The notes below the pieces were generated by a model, which searched no databases, was not told where the DNA came from, and saw only the letters and a list, made by a program, of their open reading frames with translations. From positions 1 to 64,000 of the forward strand of contig NZ_NPDM01000002.1 in assembly GCF_002812085.1 (NCBI RefSeq): 64,000 bases of DNA. Direction: 5' to 3'. The translations under genes were made by a program, and so were the position numbers. Within the stretch, counting starts at the first letter, position 1; the number at the start of each line of letters is the position of its first letter. Below, piece by piece: positions 43,173 to 53,953 of this stretch. Origin of the DNA: Leptospira levettii. Its GTDB lineage: Bacteria > Spirochaetota > Leptospiria > Leptospirales > Leptospiraceae.

Positions 43173-44518
43173 AAAAACAACCTAAAGGGATCACAAGTTT
43201 ATTTCTCACAGAAATGTGGGAAAGGCTTAGTTATTATGGAATGCGAGCATTACTTGTTTTGTATCTTGTGAATGCTTTAGGTTTTTCTGATAAAGATGCA
43301 GGTGTGATTTATGCTTATTACACCAGTTTCGTGTATCTAACTCCTGTTATCGGAGGGTACATCACAGATCGATATTTGAGTTACCGATTTGCTATTTATT
43401 TAGGAAGTGTTTTGATGTTATTCGGCCATCTGTCCTTGGCCATTTCTGGTTTATCTTATTTTTATTTAGGGTTATGTTTACTCGCTTTAGGGAATGGATT
43501 TTTTAAACCAAATATTTCTACAATTTTTGGAAGGTTGTATGTAGAAAAACCCAATTTAAGAGACAGTGGGTTTACCATTTTTTATATGGGGATCAATTTA
43601 GGTGGTTTACTGGGTCCAATCATTTCCGGTACTTTGGGTGAAAAAGTAGATTGGCATTTGGGATTTTTATCAGCCGGGCTTGGAATGGCAATTGGGATCT
43701 TCGTATTTTATTTTGGAAGTAGATCCCTTCCAAAATCCATTTGGGAAAAAACAAAGGGAATCAATTTAACACATACGCACGAAAGTGGCACTTTAACCAA
43801 TGATTCCGAAAATGAGGTAGTTCCAAAAATCGCTCTGATTGGCCTCCTTTCTTTTTTTAGTATTTTTTTCTGGATGGCTTTTGAACAAATGGGATCTTCT
43901 CTGAATTTGTTTGCCTTACGTCATACAGATAGGAATGTATTTGGTATAGAAATTCCAGCCTCCATCTTCCAATCATTAAACCCTTTGATGATTTTGATTT
44001 TTGGACCATTTGTTTCTTTTCTTTGGACTTCTCTTTCTAAAACCAATCGAAACCCAAATCCGATTTTAAAGTTTGTGATCAGTTTGTTTTTCCTCGGGCT
44101 TGGTTTTTTAGTGATGGTATTTGCCGCTAACAAAGCTGAAACGGGAGTCTCAGTTTCCCTATTCTTTTTAGTATTTGTCTACTTTTGGAATACAATCAGT
44201 GAACTTTGTCTTTCACCAGTAGGACTATCGTTTGTCAGTAAAATGGCGCCGACGAAGTTTGCATCGTTTCTTATGGGCACTTGGTTTTTATCAACAGCCT
44301 TTGGTCATTATGCTGCGGGAATTCTTTCTGGTTACCAAAGAGAATGGGGGAGTATGGCAAATTTTTATGGATTCTTTGTGATTGTCTCCTGGTTTGCTTC
44401 TTTCATCCTGTTGGGGATTTACCTTTGGAAAAAAAATTCCATCCTTCCCTTATTGGAATCAGAAAAAACGAGAAAATTGGACTCATCTTCACCTATACGT
44501 GGTTCCATCGAAACCTAA
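43145..44518 (+). CDS. POT-family proton/peptide transporter
   Basis: 457 residues with about 12 helices. The POT signature E-M-W-E-R-L-S-Y-Y-G is at 23-32 (ExxER motif). G-N-G-F-F-K-P-N-I-S and Y-M-G-I-N-L-G match the PTR2 family. It imports di- and tripeptides with protons. A TTG start at 43145 lies within the preceding gene; the 28-nt overlap suggests coupled translation. Confidence 0.9.
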   Translation: MEKSYEIKLEKQPKGITSLFLTEMWERLSYYGMRALLVLYLVNALGFSDKDAGVIYAYYTSFVYLTPVIGGYITDRYLSYRFAIYLGSVLMLFGHLSLAISGLSYFYLGLCLLALGNGFFKPNISTIFGRLYVEKPNLRDSGFTIFYMGINLGGLLGPIISGTLGEKVDWHLGFLSAGLGMAIGIFVFYFGSRSLPKSIWEKTKGINLTHTHESGTLTNDSENEVVPKIALIGLLSFFSIFFWMAFEQMGSSLNLFALRHTDRNVFGIEIPASIFQSLNPLMILIFGPFVSFLWTSLSKTNRNPNPILKFVISLFFLGLGFLVMVFAANKAETGVSVSLFFLVFVYFWNTISELCLSPVGLSFVSKMAPTKFASFLMGTWFLSTAFGHYAAGILSGYQREWGSMANFYGFFVIVSWFASFILLGIYLWKKNSILPLLESEKTRKLDSSSPIRGSIET

Positions 44519-44537
44519 GGTTTGTTAGCTCTTGAGT

Positions 44538-46265
44538 TTATCCTTTTGTCTCTAATACTAAAGTTTCAATTTCCTCAAACTTTTCTTCGCCAGCAAGAGT
44601 GATGACTTGTTCTGCGAGTAATTTTGCTTTCCATGTGGAAATTTCTGTCACCTTTTCTGCAACTTCCTTCATCAAAGGGAGAGCCGAACTCAAATCTCTG
44701 ATCCCTAAACCAATGAGTACGGCAGTAAACATCGGATCACTTCCGATTTCCCCACAGATGCTAATAGGTTTTTTTTGAGAATTGGCAACGTCGACAATGT
44801 TTTTGAGTAAAAGTAAAAACACAACTTGCCACGGGTTGTATAAATCTCCCACCAAATGGTTGTTACGTTCAACAGCAAGTAAATATTGTAATAAATCATT
44901 TGTTCCAATACTATAAAAATCGACATGGTTTCCCAAAAAAGGTAAGTTTAAGGCGCATGCAGGAGTTTCGACCATTATACCCAGTGGAATTTTTTTAGTA
45001 ATCACAAGTCCTTGGTTTTTTAATTCTTCCAGACATTCACTTATCAAAACTTTTGTTTGTAAAATTTCAGAACGAGTTGTGATCATCGGTAACATGATCC
45101 TCATGGTTCCAAATTCACTCGCACGAAGAAGGGCACGGAGTTGTTCCTTAAAAAAATGAGGGTGTCTTAATAAATAACGAATTCCTCTATTTCCGAGAAA
45201 TGGATTTTCTTCTTCATATCCATTTTCCATTTTATCGGCTCCTATATCCCATACACGAAAGGTCACTGGGCGGCCTACCATCTTTAGTAAGATTCGTTTG
45301 TATACGGCAAACTGTTCTTCTTCTGTGGGTTTGAATTCGATATAACGGATGAATAAGATTTCTGTTCTGACAAGTCCAATCCCATCGGCTCCCTGCAAAA
45401 AGGCAGTATCTACTTCTTCTTCTGAATCGATATTCGCACGTAAGGTGAATTTTTTCCCATCTTTTGTTTTGAGTTCTTTCGGACCATCGCTGATTTCTCG
45501 TAAGGGAATTGTTTTTTTAATTTCACTTTTGATCCCTGCGAGTTTGATTTCATCAATGGCAGGGGAACGATTGAGGATACCTCTCGTTGCATCGAGTAAA
45601 ATATAATCATCGTCTTCAACGTGTGAGGTGATGTTCTTAAGCCCAACAATTGTGGGAATTCCATAATTTCTTGCAATGATTGCCGTATGTCCTGTTTTCC
45701 CTCCGAAGTCAGTGGCAATCCCTCTTAACCTGCACTTGCCCAATTGGATCATTTCGGATGGTGTGATTTCTTTTGCGATGAGGATCACATCATCTGGAAT
45801 TTTAGTTGGTTCTGCACCTTTCTCTGGGTACAAATTCGATTCAATCCGTTTGCCTATGTCGAGAAGGTGGTCTGCTCTTTCTCTGAAAAATTCATCAGGA
45901 ATGGATTGGAATTCATCATACAAGGAACTCACGGCTGTTTCTAGTGCAAGTCCCGCCGACTCATTGTTTTGTGCAATTCGTTCAAAGACTCGAGCACGAA
46001 AGAGTGGATCGTTTAAAAAAACAATTTGGGATTCTAGTATTTCTGAAAGTTCGACATTCTGTTTGGATTTTTGTACAAGGTCAGCTAGGTCATCTTCCGT
46101 TTTCTGAAGCCCTTTTTTTAAGAGTTCAATTTCTTCTTTGATTTCATCAGGACTTAAGTCCGTACGATCTTCCCGTTTCCGTTTGGATTGTTTCCAACGA
46201 AATACCTTTCCGTAGACCGTTCCCGGGTAGGCAGAGATGCCTTTAAATGTGGTTTTTTCTTCCAT
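44538..46265 (-). CDS. ptsI: Phosphoenolpyruvate-protein phosphotransferase (PTS enzyme I)
   Basis: 575 residues, normal enzyme I length. The phosphohistidine motif G-G-K-T-G-H-T-A-I-I-A-R puts the active histidine at 193. The PEP-binding half has G-I-G-L-V-R-T-E, F-R-V-W-D-I-G-A-D, D-F-Y-S-I-G-T-N-D-L and C-G-E-I-G-S-D with the conserved cysteine. The usual C-G-E-M-A-G-D reads C-G-E-I-G-S-D, a mild variation. No HPr or EII gene is beside it; in spirochetes such enzymes often serve regulatory PTS. It follows lpxC by 62 nt. Confidence 0.9.
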   Translation of the reverse strand: MEEKTTFKGISAYPGTVYGKVFRWKQSKRKREDRTDLSPDEIKEEIELLKKGLQKTEDDLADLVQKSKQNVELSEILESQIVFLNDPLFRARVFERIAQNNESAGLALETAVSSLYDEFQSIPDEFFRERADHLLDIGKRIESNLYPEKGAEPTKIPDDVILIAKEITPSEMIQLGKCRLRGIATDFGGKTGHTAIIARNYGIPTIVGLKNITSHVEDDDYILLDATRGILNRSPAIDEIKLAGIKSEIKKTIPLREISDGPKELKTKDGKKFTLRANIDSEEEVDTAFLQGADGIGLVRTEILFIRYIEFKPTEEEQFAVYKRILLKMVGRPVTFRVWDIGADKMENGYEEENPFLGNRGIRYLLRHPHFFKEQLRALLRASEFGTMRIMLPMITTRSEILQTKVLISECLEELKNQGLVITKKIPLGIMVETPACALNLPFLGNHVDFYSIGTNDLLQYLLAVERNNHLVGDLYNPWQVVFLLLLKNIVDVANSQKKPISICGEIGSDPMFTAVLIGLGIRDLSSALPLMKEVAEKVTEISTWKAKLLAEQVITLAGEEKFEEIETLVLETKG

Positions 46266-46327
46266 CCGAACCTATGCCAAAAATACTTTTGGTTTGGTCT
46301 AGTTTGGAAAGTAAAAAAAGATCAGAA

Positions 46328-47236
46328 CTACCGAGTTGCTTCTTTTTTAGAGAAAAGAGGAATCCGTTTGCTTTTGTACTGTGTGAGTTCGTTTCCTGTG
46401 ACTTGGCTCATGATGCATTTCGCAAGCGAAATGTCGAGGGCGTGTCCTGCTTTGGAAGCGATGAGGTGACCTCTGAAGGGGCGACCCATGACTGCTAAAT
46501 CTCCAACAAGGTCTAGGATTTTATGGCGAACACATTCATTGTCATAACGCAAATGGTCATTGAGGTAACCATCGTCAGTGAGAACCACTGCATTGTCGAG
46601 GGAACCTCCCATGGCAAGTCCTCTTGCTTGGAGGGCTTCCACATCTTTTAAAAACCCAAAGGTTCTCGCAGGGAGAATGTCTGTTCCTAAAATGGACTCG
46701 TCTAGGGTCGTTGTATAGGATTGTCCTCTTAAGAGTGGGTGGTTAAAATCGATGCTATAAGTGACCTTTAATTCATCTGAAGGGAGCATAACGAGGTATT
46801 TGTCCCCGTCAACCACCCAAATCGGGTTTGTGATGGTGATGGGTTCCACGGTTTCGTCAAGGACACGAATCCCTGCGGAACGAATTCCTTCCCAAAACGG
46901 AAGGGAAGATCCGTCCATAATCGGAACTTCTACGGAATCAATTTCAAAAATACAATCTGTAATGCCTAATGTGTGGACTGCTGCGAGTAAGTGTTCGATG
47001 GTTTGCACCCGATTGGAACCACCGTCCCCGATGGTAGTTGCGTTACTCGTGTCGACTACATGGTCTAGAGTTACGGGGATTCTGACTTTTTGGGTGCCTC
47101 GATAGAGATAAAAGATAAGTCCCGTATTTGCCTCGGCAGGATGGAGGCGAAGGGTCACCACTTTTCCAGAATGGACGCCAATTCCCTTGAGCGTAATCGA
47201 ATTTTGGATCGTTTTTCTGTGGATTGCCGTTTGCAT
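46328..47236 (-). CDS. lpxC: UDP-3-O-acyl-N-acetylglucosamine deacetylase
   Basis: 302 residues. The zinc site is complete: H82 (E-H-L-L-A-A), H238 and D242 (H-K-I-L-D-L-V-G-D), and catalytic H265 (K-A-G-H), the last three at the same numbers as in E. coli. It removes acetate in the first committed step of lipid A synthesis. A stable hairpin in the leader covers the ribosome-binding site (47240-47270). The mla operon is upstream on the same strand. Confidence 0.95.
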   Translation of the reverse strand: MQTAIHRKTIQNSITLKGIGVHSGKVVTLRLHPAEANTGLIFYLYRGTQKVRIPVTLDHVVDTSNATTIGDGGSNRVQTIEHLLAAVHTLGITDCIFEIDSVEVPIMDGSSLPFWEGIRSAGIRVLDETVEPITITNPIWVVDGDKYLVMLPSDELKVTYSIDFNHPLLRGQSYTTTLDESILGTDILPARTFGFLKDVEALQARGLAMGGSLDNAVVLTDDGYLNDHLRYDNECVRHKILDLVGDLAVMGRPFRGHLIASKAGHALDISLAKCIMSQVTGNELTQYKSKRIPLFSKKEATR

Positions 47237-47239
47237 AAT

Positions 47240-47270
47240 CAGTTCCTACATACAAAATTGTAGGAATCTG
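47240..47270 (-). promoter_or_regulatory. Hairpin sequestering the lpxC ribosome-binding site
   Basis: On the minus strand TTCCTACA pairs perfectly with TGTAGGAA (plus positions 47259-47266 and 47243-47250), 8-nt loop, extended by CAG/CTG beyond one bulge. The TAGGAA arm is the only Shine-Dalgarno candidate, ending about 6 nt from the ATG at 47236, so folding would block initiation. Confidence 0.6.
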
Positions 47271-47414
47271 ACCTCGGACAATACCAAAACCGAAACCGAA
47301 ATCCAAAAAAATGTCTCTTTTTTACAACAGTGTGGTGGAATTGTGACGGCCCGAAACACCAGGATTTTACCCTAAATTTTGCTACAAAAGGGACCGTATT
47401 CTCCGTGTTAGTCC

Positions 47415-48188
47415 TTAAAAAGCACTGAGAGCAGAACGGATGAAACTTGTGACGGGGGCTTGTTCCCTTGTATCTTCCAATCCTTCCCTAAGTTCTTTCA
47501 GAACCACTTGGGCATCTCCCAAGGTCGTATTCACAGATTTATGAACATCACTTTCATTGATGAGTTTTCCCAGTGTTCCCTGACCTTCATTGATTTTTCC
47601 TGTGATATTCGCTATGTTTTGCACGGTTTTACGGATATCAGACCTGTTTTCTGCGATGAGTTCAGACAAAGAGACAAGCGGGTCTTGGGTGACTTTCCCT
47701 TGGATGGGAAGGAGTTTCCCCGATTTGGGAGAAATTTCAATCTTACTGAGTGGTTCTTCTGCCATCATGTATTCTTTGGTTTTGGGATCCACAGGGTATT
47801 TGGATCCTGGGTCAAGGGCAACCACACGACCAGAGAGTAAACTTTCGTTTTTGATTGTGATTTCGTAATTGGAAAAAAGTTGGACCTTACCTTTGAGGAG
47901 TAACGTGAGTTCTACCTTCGTTCCAATCCCCGTTTCTCCATCAGGCAATAAATTGCCCATTTCATCAATTTGTACCAAACGGATTTTAGAAACATACCCA
48001 AACGGAACACCGTGGATGGTGACCTTGTTTCCAATTTTAATCCCCTCTGCATCAGGGAAGTAAACAGGGAGTTGGTAACCTGACTTTTGGAACGGTCCAC
48101 CTTCCGTTACAATCGTAAAATACCCAACGGCAACGAGTGAAAAAATGAATAAAAGACCAACAATGAGTGCGCGACCTATGGTAGGCAT
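47415..48188 (-). CDS. MCE/MlaD-family substrate-binding protein
   Basis: 257 residues. One N-terminal membrane anchor (about 8-28) is followed by an MCE domain (about 37-115: [22 protein letters not shown]) and a helical C-terminus with T-x-x-N-I-A-x-I-T-G-K-I-N. It would hold lipids for the MlaEF exporter/importer. Third in the mla cluster, after mlaF (32 nt). Confidence 0.9.
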   Translation of the reverse strand: MPTIGRALIVGLLFIFSLVAVGYFTIVTEGGPFQKSGYQLPVYFPDAEGIKIGNKVTIHGVPFGYVSKIRLVQIDEMGNLLPDGETGIGTKVELTLLLKGKVQLFSNYEITIKNESLLSGRVVALDPGSKYPVDPKTKEYMMAEEPLSKIEISPKSGKLLPIQGKVTQDPLVSLSELIAENRSDIRKTVQNIANITGKINEGQGTLGKLINESDVHKSVNTTLGDAQVVLKELREGLEDTREQAPVTSFIRSALSAF

Positions 48189-48220
48189 TCCCTAAATTTC
48201 TCCTAATTGTGTGAACAAAG

Positions 48221-49009
48221 TCAATTGGATTTTCCTTTTTTTAATTCGGAGTGGTCGAGTATCATCGGACCTACTGTATTTCCATGAATGAATTGTTGGA
48301 TCACTGGATCTTTGGACACTTGGATCTCTTCAGGAGTTCCACAAAATTGGACTTTTCCTTCATATAAAAAACTGATGCGATCTGCAATTCGATACGCAGA
48401 ATTCATATCATGGGTAACCACAATGGATGTGAGGCCTAACTCTTTTTGTAAACGAATCACAAGGTCGTTGATGACATTGGACATCACTGGGTCAAGGCCA
48501 GAGGTTGGTTCGTCATACATGACAATTTTTGGTTGGGATGTGAGAGCTCGTGCAAGCCCCACACGTTTTTTCATCCCACCAGAAATATTACTGGGAAGGG
48601 TATCTTTTGCCGGAACCAAATCCAACCATTGTAATTTTTCCATCACAATACGATCCAGTTCCACACCATCTGCGATTTTATGTTCTCGTAAGGGAAGGGC
48701 TACATTTTCATACACAGTAAGCCAATTGATAAGTGCCCCCGATTGGAAAAGAACACCTAACTTGGAACGTAACTCTTCTCGTTTTTTTTCATTCGCATGG
48801 ACTATGGACTCTCCATAAATAAAACAATCTCCTTCATCTGGGTCAAGTAAACCTGTGATGTGTTTGAGACTTACCGATTTTCCCGTTCCAGAGGGTCCAA
48901 GGATCACCATTGTTTCTCCTTGTTTCACTTGTAAATTCATACCTCGGAGGATTTTACGTTTGCCGAAGGCTTTGTGCACATTTTTCATTTCGATGGCAAA
49001 TGGTTCCAT
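48221..49009 (-). CDS. MlaF-type ABC transporter ATPase
   Basis: 262 residues. Walker A G-P-S-G-T-G-K-S at 38-45, signature [13 protein letters not shown], Walker [12 protein letters not shown], switch H in V-T-H-D-M. The S-G-G-M variant signature is characteristic of the Mla/Ttg2A group. It powers lipid transfer with the permease encoded 8 nt upstream. Confidence 0.9.
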   Translation of the reverse strand: MEPFAIEMKNVHKAFGKRKILRGMNLQVKQGETMVILGPSGTGKSVSLKHITGLLDPDEGDCFIYGESIVHANEKKREELRSKLGVLFQSGALINWLTVYENVALPLREHKIADGVELDRIVMEKLQWLDLVPAKDTLPSNISGGMKKRVGLARALTSQPKIVMYDEPTSGLDPVMSNVINDLVIRLQKELGLTSIVVTHDMNSAYRIADRISFLYEGKVQFCGTPEEIQVSKDPVIQQFIHGNTVGPMILDHSELKKGKSN

Positions 49010-49016
49010 ACTGTCC

Positions 49017-49805
49017 TTACTTATAGAAGAGGGCTGTTAACACATACCCTGAAAAAATCACCATGAGAAAGGAAGTGACTACCGCCTTCCTCGTTGTTTG
49101 GCCCACGCCAATGGCCCCACCTTCTGTACGAAGGCCTTGGCTACACGAAATGGTAGCAATGGAAATACCAAACACATAACCTTTCAAAAGACCAACATAT
49201 AAATCTTTGAGTCCAGGCACTGATGAAATTCGGTAATAAACATCTTGGAAATAACTAATGATATCAATCCCTAATTGAAAATGTCCAACAATTCCACCAC
49301 CTAATATTCCTAAGGCGGAAGAGTAAACGCATAGAACAGGAACCATAATGGAAAATCCAACTATCCTTGGCATCACAAGGTATCGGACTGGATTAATGGA
49401 CATAACCTCTAAAGCATCAATTTCTTCAGATACTTTCATCGTTCCGATTTCGGCAGCCATAGCAGAACCAACAGACGCTGCAAGGATGAGGGATGTCATA
49501 AAGGGAGACATTTCCCTTGTTAAGGTGATTGTAAGGAGTAGTCCAATTTGTCCTTCTGCCCCGAAATCGCGGAGACCAAGTCCTGTGTTAATCCCAAGGA
49601 TCATACCCGTAAAAACTGATACTATGGACACAACAAATAACGATCCAACTCCAGCGATAAACATTTGTTCTAAGATTTCACGGCGTTTGAAATACAAATG
49701 GTGGGATTGTCCAATGGCCCGAAATAATAACAATACAGTATAACCAATTGCATACAAAAGGGGTTCAATGGTTTTACGATACATTTGGATCATATTTTCC
49801 ACCAA
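49017..49805 (-). CDS. MlaE-type lipid transport permease
   Basis: 262 residues with about five helices. The family pattern is clear: [17 protein letters not shown] near 55, [17 protein letters not shown] in the coupling helix and Y-L-V-M-P-R. The start overlaps the upstream aromatic-repeat gene by 16 nt. Confidence 0.9.
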   Translation of the reverse strand: MVENMIQMYRKTIEPLLYAIGYTVLLLFRAIGQSHHLYFKRREILEQMFIAGVGSLFVVSIVSVFTGMILGINTGLGLRDFGAEGQIGLLLTITLTREMSPFMTSLILAASVGSAMAAEIGTMKVSEEIDALEVMSINPVRYLVMPRIVGFSIMVPVLCVYSSALGILGGGIVGHFQLGIDIISYFQDVYYRISSVPGLKDLYVGLLKGYVFGISIATISCSQGLRTEGGAIGVGQTTRKAVVTSFLMVIFSGYVLTALFYK

Positions 49806-51199
49806 AAGAGTTTGTAATGATTTGTTTCTTCCCTTGTATCAATTCCAAAAAGTCCGTAGGCAAAATCATATGAAAATCCTGAATTGGTTTTTGAATATTC
49901 CATTATGATAGGGATATGGATATGAGTTTCATCTTGAGTCCAACGATGAGTGTACAATCTAGTAATCAAGTGCAATCGTTTTTCTCCATTAGATGACCTC
50001 TTATATTCAATGATAGAAAAAATTGGTTCCCAAACATCTTCCATCACTTCAAAACGAACGGGAATGATCGCGAGTGTATTCCACCCAAAATTCCCTTCCG
50101 GATCTTTGTGGTAACGAAAGAAAGGCCAAAGTTTCCAATAATAATCTTCCCTTCCTGTTTGGACGTATTCATTTTTCATATGGGAATAAAATGGTAAGAT
50201 AAAATGAGAAGTTGATTTGAGATGAGAGGTATTCTGAGACAATCGGATATAAAATGGAGTGATAAATTCGGCTTCTTTGTTGGCAAAATAAGAATAACCA
50301 TAAAATGGAAAAAACACAAGTTTCTCTGTATCTTTTTTGACTGAAGTTGTATATTGGAAAAAAATAAAGAGTGCTGTGTAATTCGTTTGTCCCGTTTTTT
50401 TGTCATAACCATACGAAAAAAGTGAGTTGAGCAAAGGAAACCAAAGAAAGGCATAACTTTTCATGTTCCCGTCGACAGAACTTTTTTGGTTGTAGAACGG
50501 AAAAAAAATCTGATACGAAGTTGGTTCCTTTTTATCTAACCTCTCCTCTCCCCATTGGAAAAAAGGCCATAGGACCGAATAACGTTTGTATTTACCTTCA
50601 TGTGATTTCTTCGAATACAAAGGAAAGATCCGAAAGTCATCTCTTGTTTCCGAACCACCCCACATGACAAAAGGCCAACCAATTGACCTTGCTTTATATG
50701 TTTTATATCTCCACTCAGAATAGATGGGAAATAAAACATAATTTAGTTCTTGGTAAGAGAGTTTGTTTCTAATTTTTCCATACAGAGGGAAGACACTATA
50801 ATAATTTTCTCTTTGTGATTCTCCTTTCCCCCATAAAAAAAGCGGAGTGAATAAAATGTCTTCGTCTTCATCACCTTCTTCATGTTTAAAACCAGTCCCA
50901 CTAAAGAAAAATAAGGAAGACCAAGTGTACCAATAATTGGTTTCTTCTTTGTAATAAATGGGGGAAAGGTAACTATGAAATCGGAAGGCGTAAGTTTTGT
51001 CAGAGAAAGACATATAAAAAGGACGAATGGCAAAGAAGTTCTGTCTGCCCCTGGTTTCGCTTTCGTATAAAAACCAAAATTGAGAATAATTTGATTTGAT
51101 ATCTTCGGTAAAAGAATTTGGAATTTTTGCAAATAATGAGGAAGTAATAATGAAAAGAGAAAAAACAAATCCGAATTGAATTTTAAAGCGGGAATCCAC
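49790..51199 (-). CDS. Exported protein with repeated aromatic-proline strands
   Basis: 469 residues. A signal peptide of about 24 residues ends in L-F-A-K. The mature protein contains some 14 short segments of the type [F/L/W]-x-P-[F/L/I]-[Y/F] (for example [21 protein letters not shown]) at roughly 25-35-residue intervals, alternating with charged turns. It looks like a many-stranded beta structure, possibly an outer-membrane barrel. Not recognised. It is first in the mla operon, so a role in lipid transfer at the outer membrane is an attractive guess. Confidence 0.6.
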   Translation of the reverse strand: MDSRFKIQFGFVFSLFIITSSLFAKIPNSFTEDIKSNYSQFWFLYESETRGRQNFFAIRPFYMSFSDKTYAFRFHSYLSPIYYKEETNYWYTWSSLFFFSGTGFKHEEGDEDEDILFTPLFLWGKGESQRENYYSVFPLYGKIRNKLSYQELNYVLFPIYSEWRYKTYKARSIGWPFVMWGGSETRDDFRIFPLYSKKSHEGKYKRYSVLWPFFQWGEERLDKKEPTSYQIFFPFYNQKSSVDGNMKSYAFLWFPLLNSLFSYGYDKKTGQTNYTALFIFFQYTTSVKKDTEKLVFFPFYGYSYFANKEAEFITPFYIRLSQNTSHLKSTSHFILPFYSHMKNEYVQTGREDYYWKLWPFFRYHKDPEGNFGWNTLAIIPVRFEVMEDVWEPIFSIIEYKRSSNGEKRLHLITRLYTHRWTQDETHIHIPIIMEYSKTNSGFSYDFAYGLFGIDTREETNHYKLFWWKI

Positions 51200-51246
51200 G
51201 TAATTTCAATATCGTTCACTTTCATCTAAAGGAATCAAGTGATTTC

Positions 51247-52296
51247 ATGCCAAAAATAAAAATCGCATTACTTTTCGGAGGGGTCTCTGGAGAACATATC
51301 ATATCCATTCGTTCCTCAGCTTTTATATTCGCTACAATTGATAGGGAAAAATACGACGTATGCCCCATTTACATTGACATGAGCGGAAAATTTTGGATCC
51401 CAACGATAACAGATCCAAATTACCCTGACCCAACGGGAAAATCTGAAACTGAATTTTCACAAGAATTTAACAAGTCCAATCAAATTGAAACCTCGAGTGA
51501 TCCGAGTCAATTAGGGAAACATGGGTTTACTTCCGCCTTCCTCGGATTACACGGAGGAGCGGGCGAAGATGGTAGAATCCAAGGATTTTTGGACACGATG
51601 GGCATTCCTCACACAGGGTCTGGTGTACTGGCATCAGCCCTTGCGATGGATAAATTTAGAGCGAATTTACTCTTCCAATCGATAGGAATCCCAGTTGCTC
51701 CATTTTTGGAATTGGACCGAGTTCAATCTGATCCCAGAAAAGTTCTATTAAATTTACCATTTTCGTATCCCGTTTTCATTAAGCCCACGTTAGGTGGATC
51801 AAGTGTCAATACAGGAATGGCAAAAACACCTGAAGAAGCAATTACCCTCGTAGATAAAATATTTGTATCGGAAGACCGTGTCCTCGTTCAAAAATTGGTA
51901 TCTGGAACAGAAGTTTCAATTGGTGTTTTAGAAAAACCAGAAGGGAAAAAGCGAAATGCATTTTCACTTGTTCCAACAGAGATCAGACCCAAGTCGGAAT
52001 TTTTTGATTTTGAAGCAAAATACACAAAAGGCGCAAGTGAAGAAATCACTCCGGCACCTGTTGGTGAAAAAATAACGCAAACATTACAAGATTACAGTTT
52101 AAAATGCCATGTGATCTTGGGCTGTAAGGGTTATTCCAGAACTGATTTTATCATCTCAGACGGTATTCCCTATGTATTGGAAACGAATACTTTACCAGGT
52201 ATGACTGGCACAAGTCTAATCCCACAACAAGCAAAAGCCTTGGGAATCGATATGAAACAAGTGTTTACGTGGTTACTTGAGATTTCTCTTTTTTAG
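51247..52296 (+). CDS. ddl: D-alanine-D-alanine ligase
   Basis: 349 residues. [11 protein letters not shown] near the start, [24 protein letters not shown] in the ATP-grasp domain and E-T-N-T-L-P-G-M-T near the end are the Ddl hallmarks. It makes the dipeptide for peptidoglycan precursors. Divergent from the mla operon; its 3' end overlaps the convergent symporter by 32 nt. Confidence 0.95.
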   Translation: MPKIKIALLFGGVSGEHIISIRSSAFIFATIDREKYDVCPIYIDMSGKFWIPTITDPNYPDPTGKSETEFSQEFNKSNQIETSSDPSQLGKHGFTSAFLGLHGGAGEDGRIQGFLDTMGIPHTGSGVLASALAMDKFRANLLFQSIGIPVAPFLELDRVQSDPRKVLLNLPFSYPVFIKPTLGGSSVNTGMAKTPEEAITLVDKIFVSEDRVLVQKLVSGTEVSIGVLEKPEGKKRNAFSLVPTEIRPKSEFFDFEAKYTKGASEEITPAPVGEKITQTLQDYSLKCHVILGCKGYSRTDFIISDGIPYVLETNTLPGMTGTSLIPQQAKALGIDMKQVFTWLLEISLF

Positions 52297-53665
52297 GGAA
52301 ACAATAAATACCAAAAAGAATGGCGATGAGACTGGCGATTGTTCCATAAAAATGGTTTGTCATATCATCCCCATAGACTTCCAAGATAAGCCAAGTAACG
52401 ATACCAACAAACAATGAAAACAGAGCAGAACGTTCATCTGCTCTTTTGCTTAAAAGACCAAATACCATGGGAATGAATAGGGTAACAAGAGAGATCCCAC
52501 CCGAATCTTCGACTAGTGCATAAATCGAAGGTTTTCCCACTGCGAGTAAAAATGATATCCCTGCAATGATGAGAACCGATACCCGTGAGAGTAAAAGGAG
52601 TTTTTTATCGTTCATATCTTTGAATGCATATTTTAGAATATTCTCAGATAATATAGAAGAGGGAGCGAGAATTGCACCCGAAGCTGTTGATAAAATAGCA
52701 GAAATTAATGCTGAAAAAAATAAAACCTGAATCCAAGGACTAGAAAATTTTGAGATCATAGTTGGGATCAGAAGTTGCCCAGTCTCTGAATTTAAATCAA
52801 ATTCTGGAATTAGACTTTTTGCATGGAGTCCTAATAAGAGAGGGATCATTGCAAATAACAAGTACAATACGGAAGATAAATAAGATGCACGTATGGCTAC
52901 CTTTTCTGATTTAGCAGACATCACTCTTTGGAAAATATCTTGTTGGGGTAAGGAACCAAAACCAACAACCATCCAAGCCGAAAGATACAAAGTCCAGGCA
53001 TGGTAATTGGATTCAGGAAAAAATTGAAAAAAACCATCTGGTTTTTCTGAGATAGATGTCCAGATAGGTTTAATTCCATTCAATTCAATGATCACAACGA
53101 CGAGACCTATGATGATGGATATGGATTGAAAAAAATCGGTTAAGGAAACAGACCACATCCCACCTAAATACGTGTAAAAAACAACAAGGCATGCTCCAAT
53201 GACAATGGCTGTAAACTGGTTCATCCCAAATAAAATTTGTACCATAATTCCGAGTGCAACAAATTGAGCAGCTACCCAACCAAAATAGGAAAAGATTAAA
53301 CAAATACCTGCAATGAATTCCATTTTTTTACCATAACGGTTTTTATAAAAATCACCAAAGGTAAGGATTTGCATTCGGTAAAGGTATTTAGCAAACACCA
53401 ATCCAAGTAAAAATAAACAAAGAGCACCACCAAACGGATCTTGGATTACGGATAAAAATCCACCTTTTGCAAATTCGACAGAGGAACCAAGAATCGTTTC
53501 ACTACCAAACCAAGTGGCAAATAATGCTGCTGTTGAAATGGGTAAGGGTAAACTTCTACCTGCAAGGATAAAGTCTTTTGAATTTTTTACTTTTTTTGCT
53601 GCATACACCCCAATCCCGATTGTCACAAGGAGGTAAGCTAAAATAAAAATGGCTTGGAAATTCAT
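52265..53665 (-). CDS. Sodium:solute symporter family protein
   Basis: 466 residues, about 12-13 helices. [19 protein letters not shown]-x-x-x-A-K-Y-L-Y-R-M and the inverted-repeat LeuT-like spacing fit the SSS (TC 2.A.21) family. Substrate unknown; sequence hints resemble the proline/pantothenate group. It precedes xseB-type genes read in the other order: xseB ends 3 nt upstream. Confidence 0.85.
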   Translation of the reverse strand: MNFQAIFILAYLLVTIGIGVYAAKKVKNSKDFILAGRSLPLPISTAALFATWFGSETILGSSVEFAKGGFLSVIQDPFGGALCLFLLGLVFAKYLYRMQILTFGDFYKNRYGKKMEFIAGICLIFSYFGWVAAQFVALGIMVQILFGMNQFTAIVIGACLVVFYTYLGGMWSVSLTDFFQSISIIIGLVVVIIELNGIKPIWTSISEKPDGFFQFFPESNYHAWTLYLSAWMVVGFGSLPQQDIFQRVMSAKSEKVAIRASYLSSVLYLLFAMIPLLLGLHAKSLIPEFDLNSETGQLLIPTMISKFSSPWIQVLFFSALISAILSTASGAILAPSSILSENILKYAFKDMNDKKLLLLSRVSVLIIAGISFLLAVGKPSIYALVEDSGGISLVTLFIPMVFGLLSKRADERSALFSLFVGIVTWLILEVYGDDMTNHFYGTIASLIAILFGIYCFPKKEKSQVTT

Positions 53666-53668
53666 TCT

Positions 53669-53944
53669 TTAAAATAAATCTTCTTCCGCTTTATTAGAAG
53701 TTGTCTCTTCCTTCTTTTTTTTCACAGTTGATTTCACTACTTCACCATTGGGAGCTTTGGTTAAAAATTCAATTTTAGCTTCTGCATCTACCAAACGTTC
53801 TGAACATATTTTTTTCAGTTCCATTCCACGTTCATATGCCTTGATTGAATCTTCTAAAGACAAAGTTCCACGTTCTAATTTTTCTGCAATGTCTTCCAAT
53901 TCACGGATTGCTTCTTCAAAACTGATTGTTTTTTTTTCTACCAT
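53669..53944 (-). CDS. xseB: Exodeoxyribonuclease VII small subunit
   Basis: 91 residues. The core [16 protein letters not shown], then [12 protein letters not shown], matches XseB throughout. A lysine-rich tail is added. It follows xseA by 9 nt and works as its multi-copy partner. Confidence 0.95.
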   Translation of the reverse strand: MVEKKTISFEEAIRELEDIAEKLERGTLSLEDSIKAYERGMELKKICSERLVDAEAKIEFLTKAPNGEVVKSTVKKKKEETTSNKAEEDLF

Positions 53945-53953
53945 CGTTTGGTC

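Noticed and set aside
45676..46107. 143-codon plus-strand open frame inside ptsI
   Set aside because: Antisense to the N-terminal part of enzyme I; no start signal.
48288..48818. 176-codon plus-strand open frame inside mlaF
   Set aside because: Antisense to the ABC ATPase; composition is typical of a reverse-frame artefact.
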